Assembly: GCA_963991985.1 (NCBI GenBank)
Contig: CAXDRX010000003.1
Span: 1 to 64,000, forward strand
Origin: MED-G17 sp963991985
GTDB lineage: Bacteria; Bacteroidota; Bacteroidia; NS11-12g; UBA9320
Reading direction: 5' to 3'
DNA: 64,000 bases
Each line of letters starts with the position of its first letter. Within the stretch, counting starts at the first letter, position 1. A program made the position numbers and the translations under genes. Positions 59,031 through 64,000 of this stretch are shown in pieces. The notes under the pieces were generated by a model, which was given only the letters and a program-made list of their open reading frames with translations, ran no database searches and had not been told where the DNA came from.

Positions 59031-60469
59031 TCAAACTGGCCAAGTACAACAAAACCAAAATGATTGCAACCATCGGACCTGCTTCTTCCGATTACAAAAC
59101 GCTCAAATCAATGATATTGAGCGGTGTAGATGTGTGCAGAATCAATTTCTCTCATGGTTCACATGAGCAACATTTAGAAGTTATCAAAACCATAGAAAAA
59201 ATCAATAAAGAACTCAATAGCAATGTATGCATATTGGCTGATTTACAAGGACCTAAGCTAAGGATAGGGGAAATGGAGGACAATGGTGTTGAATTCAAAG
59301 AAGGACAAATTTTAACCATAAGTACAGAGGATGTCATTGGCAATCATGAAAAAATCAGTGTTACTTACAAATTCCTTGCGAAGGATGTCAAAATTGGAGA
59401 AAATGTGCTCTTAGATGATGGCAAAATGGAAATGGAATTTGTAGAAATATTAGATGAGAAAAATGTAAAAGCCATGGTTAAGGTTGGTGGTATTCTAAGC
59501 TCAAAAAAGGGATTTAATTTGCCCAAGACCGACCTTACCGTGCCTTGCCTGACAAAAAAAGATTTAAAAGACCTAGAATTCATTTTGTCTCAAGAAGTGC
59601 AGTGGATAGGTCTAAGTTTTGTTCGACATCAAGACGACATCAAAATCTTAAGACATTACATTGAAGGTAAAGAAAGTGATGCAAGAATTATTGCTAAAAT
59701 TGAAAAACCTCAAGCTGTTGACAATCTGGACGAAATAATTAAAGCATCTGATGGAGTAATGGTTGCTCGGGGTGATTTAGGTGTAGAAATGCCTATGGAA
59801 AAGGTACCTATTATTCAGAAAGATGTTGTTCGAAAATGCATCATAGCTGCCAAACCTGTAATCATTGCAACTCAAATGATGGAAAGTATGATCAACAACC
59901 CCACGCCAACTAGAGCAGAAGCAAACGATGTTGCCAATGCAGTCATCGATGGAGCAGATGCAGTCATGCTTAGCGGTGAGACTTCTATTGGAAAATATCC
60001 GCTGAAGGCAGTTCAGGCAGTTCAACGAATTGTTTCATCTACGGAGAAAAACTCCAAAGAAGTTTATTACAAAGGGAAAAAACCCAAAGACGATTCAGAT
60101 AAGTTCCTGTCCGATGAAATTTGCTTTACAGCAGTTCGCGTAAGTGACCACGTAAAAGCAAAGGCCATTGTGACCATGACACAGTCGGGCTACGCGGCTC
60201 AAAAAATTTCAAGCTACAGACCAAATGCCGACCTCTACTATTTTTCTTCCAATAAAAAAATCCTTAAAACACTCAACCTCGTATGGAACCTACGTGGATT
60301 TCATTACAATAAAATGATAAGTACAGACCAAACTATCGTTGATGTTGTTGACATTTTGCATAAGGAAAAAGAACTCATCAAAAAAGGAGATTTGGTGATC
60401 AACACAGCCAGCATGCCGATAAAAAAGAAACCGAGAACCAATACCCTTAAAATAACAGAAGTTAAATAA
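59027..60469 (+). CDS. pyk: Pyruvate kinase
   Basis: A 480-residue glycolytic enzyme making pyruvate and ATP from phosphoenolpyruvate and ADP. It has KMIATIGPASSDY (11-23), VCRINFSHGSHEQH, ILADLQGPKLRIG, the catalytic region IIAKIEKPQAVDNLDEII and MVARGDLGVEMP, and ATQMMESMINNPTPTRAE. The C-terminal allosteric domain is complete. It overlaps the gene before it by four bases and is followed after two bases by the DUF2480 gene. Confidence 0.98.
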   Translation: MIKLAKYNKTKMIATIGPASSDYKTLKSMILSGVDVCRINFSHGSHEQHLEVIKTIEKINKELNSNVCILADLQGPKLRIGEMEDNGVEFKEGQILTISTEDVIGNHEKISVTYKFLAKDVKIGENVLLDDGKMEMEFVEILDEKNVKAMVKVGGILSSKKGFNLPKTDLTVPCLTKKDLKDLEFILSQEVQWIGLSFVRHQDDIKILRHYIEGKESDARIIAKIEKPQAVDNLDEIIKASDGVMVARGDLGVEMPMEKVPIIQKDVVRKCIIAAKPVIIATQMMESMINNPTPTRAEANDVANAVIDGADAVMLSGETSIGKYPLKAVQAVQRIVSSTEKNSKEVYYKGKKPKDDSDKFLSDEICFTAVRVSDHVKAKAIVTMTQSGYAAQKISSYRPNADLYYFSSNKKILKTLNLVWNLRGFHYNKMISTDQTIVDVVDILHKEKELIKKGDLVINTASMPIKKKPRTNTLKITEVK

Positions 60470-60471
60470 AG

Positions 60472-60975
60472 ATGGAAATCGTTAATAAGGTTGCCCAAAG
60501 TGGAATCCTTACCCTGGAGCTAGACAAGCAAATAAATGATAAAAAAATTGTGCTGTTTGACTTAAAGGACTTCCTATTTCAAGGACTTGTTTTAAAAGAA
60601 AAAGAATTCAGATATGCGCTTAAGAATCTAGAAACAGAATCATTTCATGGTAAGTATGTTGGTGTTTTTTGCTCTACAGACGCCATTGTTCCTTTGTGGG
60701 CATATATGCTTATTGCAAGTAAATTGGAAGGAATTTGCACCAGCATTACTTTCGGAAACAAATCCAAAGTTGAAGAACTGATGATAAATGATTGGATTGA
60801 CCAACTGAATCCAAATGATTTTGAAGAAAAAAGGGTTGTTATAAAAGGTTGTTTCGACAAACCTATTCCTACTTCCGCTTACCTTAGAATCACTCAAAAA
60901 TTAAAACCAATCGTCAAAAGTATCATGTATGGTGAACCCTGCAGTACTGTACCCATCTACAAACAAAAAAAATAA
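60472..60975 (+). CDS. DUF2480 family protein
   Basis: A 167-residue cytoplasmic protein of a family found mainly in Bacteroidota and of unknown function. Typical blocks: GILTLELDKQI, VLFDLKDFLFQGLVLKEKEF (as DLKDFLFQGLVLKEKEFR), GKYVGVFCSTDAIVPLWAYM and VVIKGCFDKPIPTSAYLRIT. Cys residues are conserved at CSTDA and KGC and could bind a metal or cluster, but this is inference. It starts two bases after pyk. Confidence 0.85.
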   Translation: MEIVNKVAQSGILTLELDKQINDKKIVLFDLKDFLFQGLVLKEKEFRYALKNLETESFHGKYVGVFCSTDAIVPLWAYMLIASKLEGICTSITFGNKSKVEELMINDWIDQLNPNDFEEKRVVIKGCFDKPIPTSAYLRITQKLKPIVKSIMYGEPCSTVPIYKQKK

Positions 60976-61006
60976 AAATCAAAACCCTTATTTCTACATT
61001 AGCTCC

Positions 61007-61014
61007 TATTTTTG
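61007..61014 (+). promoter_or_regulatory. Probable fumC promoter -7 element
   Basis: TATTTTTG matches TAnnTTTG exactly, then ACTC and the fumC ATG at 61019. With four bases between them the transcript would be leaderless or nearly so. Confidence 0.5.
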
Positions 61015-61018
61015 ACTC

Positions 61019-62419
61019 ATGGATCATCGAGTAGAACGCGACAGTATTGGAGAAATCAAAGTAGAAGCAACAAAATATTGGGGAGCACAAACCCAAAGAT
61101 CACTTCAAAATTTTGTTATTGGTGACCAGAAAATGCCTATCGAAATTATTCGAGCTTTCGGCGTTTTGAAAAAATGTGCAGCACAAACCAATTTTCAGTT
61201 GGGTATTTTGTCTGAAACAAAAATGAACTTAATTTCAAAAGCTTGTGATGAAATTATGGAAGGTAAACTTGACGAACATTTTCCATTGGTTGTATGGCAA
61301 ACTGGTTCGGGCACTCAATCCAATATGAACATAAACGAAGTGATCGCCAATCGTGGCCATGTCCTCAACGGCGGCAAACTTTCCGATCTGCAAAAAGTAC
61401 TCCATCCCAATGATGACGTAAACAAATCACAAAGCTCCAATGATACATTTCCCACTGCCATGACCATTGCAGTCTATCAACAAATGATTGATTTTGTAAT
61501 TCCGGGGATTCAAGTCCTGAAAAATACATTAAAGAAAAAAGCAAGGGAATTTAAAGAAGTTGTAAAAATTGGTCGTACCCACTTCATGGATGCCACGCCC
61601 ATCACACTTGGACAAGAACTCTCAGGCTATCGAAGACAACTTGAACTCAGCCTCAAAGCTTTGGAAAAAGCCATGGATACTGCCTCAGAATTGGCACTCG
61701 GAGGCACGGCGGTTGGAACGGGTTTAAATGCACCCAAAGGTTATGCCGATATGGTGGCCAAAAAAATTGCCAAAGAAACAGCTTTGCCGCTAAAAACAGC
61801 CAAAAACAAATTTGAAGCCTTGGCAGCGCACGATGCCATGGTAGAACTACATGGCGCACTGAAAAGAACAGCTGTTTCCCTGATGAAAATAGGCAATGAT
61901 ATTCGGATGCTCGCCTCAGGACCAAGAAGTGGCATTGGTGAAATCATTATCCCAACCAACGAACCAGGTTCTAGTATTATGCCAGGCAAAGTGAATCCGA
62001 CCCAAGCCGAAGCACTCACAATGGTTTGCGCACAAGTAATGGGCAATGATGTAGCCGTAACCATTGGAGGAAGCAATGGCCATTTTGAACTGAATGTATT
62101 TAAGCCCATGATAGCCGCCAACTTGTTGCAATCTGCAAAAATTCTAGGACAAGCTTGTCTTTCTTTCAACAACAAATGTGTCCAAGAATTGCAACCCAAT
62201 CACCAGGTCATAAAAGACAATTTAGAAAATTCATTGATGCTCGTCACCGCACTCAATCCACATATTGGTTATGACAATGCCGCTAAAATTGCAAAAAAAG
62301 CCTATGCAGAAGGTACAAGTTTAAAAACAGCTGCGCTTGCCTTGGGATTGCTCACAGAGCGTCAATTTGATGAATGGGTTAAACCAGAAAATATGGTAGG
62401 TGACATCCATGAAGATTGA
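61019..62419 (+). CDS. fumC: Class II fumarate hydratase
   Basis: A 466-residue TCA-cycle enzyme interconverting fumarate and malate, active as a tetramer without an iron-sulfur cluster. The start KVEATKYWGAQTQRSLQNF, WQTGSGTQSNMNINEVIANR, QSSNDTFPTAM and the superfamily signature SSIMPGKVNPTQ (about 318-329) are all present in order. Length is standard. It overlaps the following TPR gene by 11 bases. Confidence 0.98.
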   Translation: MDHRVERDSIGEIKVEATKYWGAQTQRSLQNFVIGDQKMPIEIIRAFGVLKKCAAQTNFQLGILSETKMNLISKACDEIMEGKLDEHFPLVVWQTGSGTQSNMNINEVIANRGHVLNGGKLSDLQKVLHPNDDVNKSQSSNDTFPTAMTIAVYQQMIDFVIPGIQVLKNTLKKKAREFKEVVKIGRTHFMDATPITLGQELSGYRRQLELSLKALEKAMDTASELALGGTAVGTGLNAPKGYADMVAKKIAKETALPLKTAKNKFEALAAHDAMVELHGALKRTAVSLMKIGNDIRMLASGPRSGIGEIIIPTNEPGSSIMPGKVNPTQAEALTMVCAQVMGNDVAVTIGGSNGHFELNVFKPMIAANLLQSAKILGQACLSFNNKCVQELQPNHQVIKDNLENSLMLVTALNPHIGYDNAAKIAKKAYAEGTSLKTAALALGLLTERQFDEWVKPENMVGDIHED

Positions 62420-63038
62420 AGTCCTTATGCAAAAAGCCCAACAACTGTTCACCAACCAAGAATTTAAGTCTTGCATTAAGATGCTCGAAGACAATAAGTC
62501 CTTTGCTGGCATGGAACTAAAAGCAAGATGTTATTCTAAATTGGAAGTTTATAAAAAAGCACAGGAAATTTGGGAACACCTTCTAGATATCGACGAAAAA
62601 AATCCAAACTATTGGAACGAACTGGGTGTCGTAATGTTTAATCAAAGGAATAAAGAAGCTTTGTTGGCTTTTGACAAAGCCATAGCACTCGAAAACAACA
62701 ACCCATATTTTTATTCTTGCCGGGCCTTTGCCAAAGAAAAGATGTGCCTTTTACAGCAAGCATTGGAAGACTACCAAAAGGCAAAACATTTGGATCCAGA
62801 AGATGAGATTATTGACAATAATCTTGAAATTTTGGGCTATAAAATGAGTAGCAACCAACCACAGAAGTGGAGTGCAGAAGCACAGATGGCCGTAGAAAAC
62901 CTAAAAAATGAACTTGTATTACAGCCCAATTCAAAAGTAACAACTGAAAAAAAATCACTTTTAGAGGAATTCAAAACCATGTTTACTGCAAAAGGGTTCA
63001 GACAATTTTTGAAAGAGCTAAAACATCTAAGAAAATAG
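62409..63038 (+). CDS. Small TPR protein, unknown
   Basis: A 209-residue cytoplasmic protein with three or four TPR-like repeats (CIKMLEDNKSFAGMELKARC; YWNELGVVMFNQRNKEALLA; YFYSCRAFAKEKMCLLQQAL) followed by a charged, helical C-terminal tail (about 150-209). The ATG at 62409 lies within the last codons of fumC; a GTG nine bases upstream is possible. It is presumably cotranscribed with fumC. Function unknown. Confidence 0.75.
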   Translation: MKIEVLMQKAQQLFTNQEFKSCIKMLEDNKSFAGMELKARCYSKLEVYKKAQEIWEHLLDIDEKNPNYWNELGVVMFNQRNKEALLAFDKAIALENNNPYFYSCRAFAKEKMCLLQQALEDYQKAKHLDPEDEIIDNNLEILGYKMSSNQPQKWSAEAQMAVENLKNELVLQPNSKVTTEKKSLLEEFKTMFTAKGFRQFLKELKHLRK

Positions 63039-63082
63039 GATTTTTCTTTCTCCAATAACAAAAGAAGAGGATTCAGTAATAA

Positions 63083-63967
63083 TTAACCATCCAAAGCAGC
63101 TGCACCACCGACAATTTCTAAAATTTCATTGGTAATGGCAGCTTGTCTTGCTTGGTTGTATTGCAACTTCAGATTATTGAGCAGCTCCCCTGCATTTTCT
63201 GTGGCTTTGTCCATGGCTACCATCCTTGCACCATGTTCACCAGCACTGGAATCCAACAGTGCCTTAAAAAATTGTGTTTTCACACTTCTAGGGATCAAAT
63301 CTTCCAAAATACCCACCTTATCTGGTTCAAAAATATATTCGTTTTTTGTCCTTTTTTGTTCATTTTTATCTGTTTGTATGGGCAACAGGGTTTCTGTTTT
63401 TACCATTTGGGTGGCTGCATTTTTGAAACTGTTATACACCATAAGCACCGCATCAACCTCTTTACTCAAGAACTTTTGAATGAGTATATCTGTTAAGGCA
63501 AATGCTTGCTCTGCATCCAAATGAGCAAACAGGTCCATGTGTTCTGTATTGTGAGGGTTTTGAAAGACATTTTTCAAAATTTCATACGCTTTTTTTCCTA
63601 TGTAAAGGATTTCTACATCAGTTTCCACATCAAGGTGCTTGTAGGTTTCTCCAAGCAATCGCTTGGTGGCTTTGATAACATTGGCGTTAAAAGCGCCCGC
63701 TAAACCTCTATCAGAGCTGATGGCTACAAGCAAAACTTTGCGTGCTTCTCGTTTTTCAAAATACCTCAGCAATTCTTCATTTTCCTTCACACTGTCTTTC
63801 AAATTGGCCAAAATTTGGCTCAATTTTTCTGCATAGGGCCGCATTTTGATAATAGCTTCTTGTGCTTTCCGCAATTTGGTAGCGGAAACCAATTTCATCG
63901 CCTTGGTGATTTGCCTGGTACTCTGTGTGGAGCCAATTCTATTTCTTACCTCTTTTAAATTGGGCAT
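63083..63967 (-). CDS. atpG: F1F0 ATP synthase gamma subunit
   Basis: A 294-residue central-stalk subunit of the F1 motor. The N-terminal helix starts with NLKEVRNRIGSTQSTRQITKAMKLVSATKLRKA (family block IRSTQSTxQITKAMKMVSA), SSDRGLAGAFN follows, and the C-terminal helix ends QARQAAITNEILEIVGGAAAL. Length is normal. It is read leftward from the right edge of the window, where atpA would usually lie next; no other atp gene follows it, since the small TPR gene is convergent 44 bases away. Confidence 0.98.
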   Translation of the reverse strand: MPNLKEVRNRIGSTQSTRQITKAMKLVSATKLRKAQEAIIKMRPYAEKLSQILANLKDSVKENEELLRYFEKREARKVLLVAISSDRGLAGAFNANVIKATKRLLGETYKHLDVETDVEILYIGKKAYEILKNVFQNPHNTEHMDLFAHLDAEQAFALTDILIQKFLSKEVDAVLMVYNSFKNAATQMVKTETLLPIQTDKNEQKRTKNEYIFEPDKVGILEDLIPRSVKTQFFKALLDSSAGEHGARMVAMDKATENAGELLNNLKLQYNQARQAAITNEILEIVGGAAALDG

Positions 63968-64000
63968 TTTACTCTATCTCAAACCCTTTTGAAACTTCTT

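Noticed and set aside
1..64000. CRISPR arrays, tRNA, rRNA, toxin-antitoxin pairs and defence systems
   Set aside because: No regularly spaced repeats, no cloverleaf with a conserved T-loop in the gaps and no defence or toxin families were recognised among the translated genes.

Overview
The window is a compact, low-GC stretch of Bacteroidota chromosome. The phylum call rests on several things: a complete division/cell-wall (dcw) cluster whose FtsZ ends in the FLHDxVD-type tail usual in this phylum; repeated TAnnTTTG promoter elements just upstream of start codons; a Bacteroidota-type MraY with a long insert; and families found largely in this phylum (DUF2480, IPExxxVDY-like, CcmE with a CxxxY motif). 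The class cannot be fixed from the window alone. MurE carries the DNPR motif and dapF is present, so the wall is of the meso-diaminopimelate type. Nearly all of the window is coding; the only gap above 300 bases is 1759-2220.

Layout. (1) 1-2220: a leftward tyrosine recombinase, visibly more AT-rich than what follows, and a 462-base gap with small repeats; this looks like the edge of an integrated element. (2) 2221-5852: surface-sugar genes (UDP-galactopyranose mutase, a family 2 glycosyltransferase, an RmlD-like reductase), a His-rich DUF4399 lipoprotein and an RRM RNA-binding protein. (3) 5849-20598: the 13-gene dcw operon, read leftward as mraZ-rsmH-ftsL-ftsI-murE-mraY-murD-ftsW-murG-murC-ftsQ-ftsA-ftsZ, with overlaps or gaps of at most 3 bases throughout and a MraZ-box operator in front. 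(4) 20807-27831: gltX, a secreted TPR-type protein, htrA, an ECF sigma/anti-sigma pair and dapF. (5) 27828-34310: a leftward run accC, Wzx-type flippase, Wzz-type chain-length protein, O-antigen ligase/polymerase and a lone OppC-type permease. (6) 34377-39967: cytochrome c maturation genes ccmB, ccmC, a ccmD-like gene, ccmE (CxxxY) and ccmF, then two small genes. (7) 39968-50876: housekeeping genes (mazG-like, gpmI, rdgB, kmo, a diacylglycerol-kinase family gene, dnaG, an M20 amidohydrolase, yraN, a LolC/E-type permease, pth, oxyR). (8) 50926-63967: pepP, an orphan beta-barrel-like protein, a TPR protein, a phosphosulfolactate synthase-like gene, yqeY, rnc-fabF-acpP, an IPExxxVDY-like gene with pyk and a DUF2480 gene, fumC with a TPR gene, and atpG.

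Working together. The dcw operon makes the lipid-linked peptidoglycan precursor (MurC-G, MraY), exports and polymerises it at the septum (FtsW, FtsI) and assembles the Z-ring (FtsA, FtsZ, FtsQ, FtsL), probably under MraZ autorepression. The flippase, chain-length and polymerase genes, with the galactofuranose and deoxysugar genes, point to a Wzx/Wzy-type surface polysaccharide. The ccm genes attach haem to exported c-type cytochromes, apparently by the variant System I.

I found no CRISPR array, toxin-antitoxin pair, defence island, tRNA or rRNA. Nothing here is convincingly a new system. The most useful leads are the variant haem chaperone, the MraZ operator with nearby DnaA-box-like sites, a recurring promoter arrangement that suggests leaderless transcripts, the orphan barrel, the peptide-permease gene locked into the polysaccharide operon, and the integrase edge.
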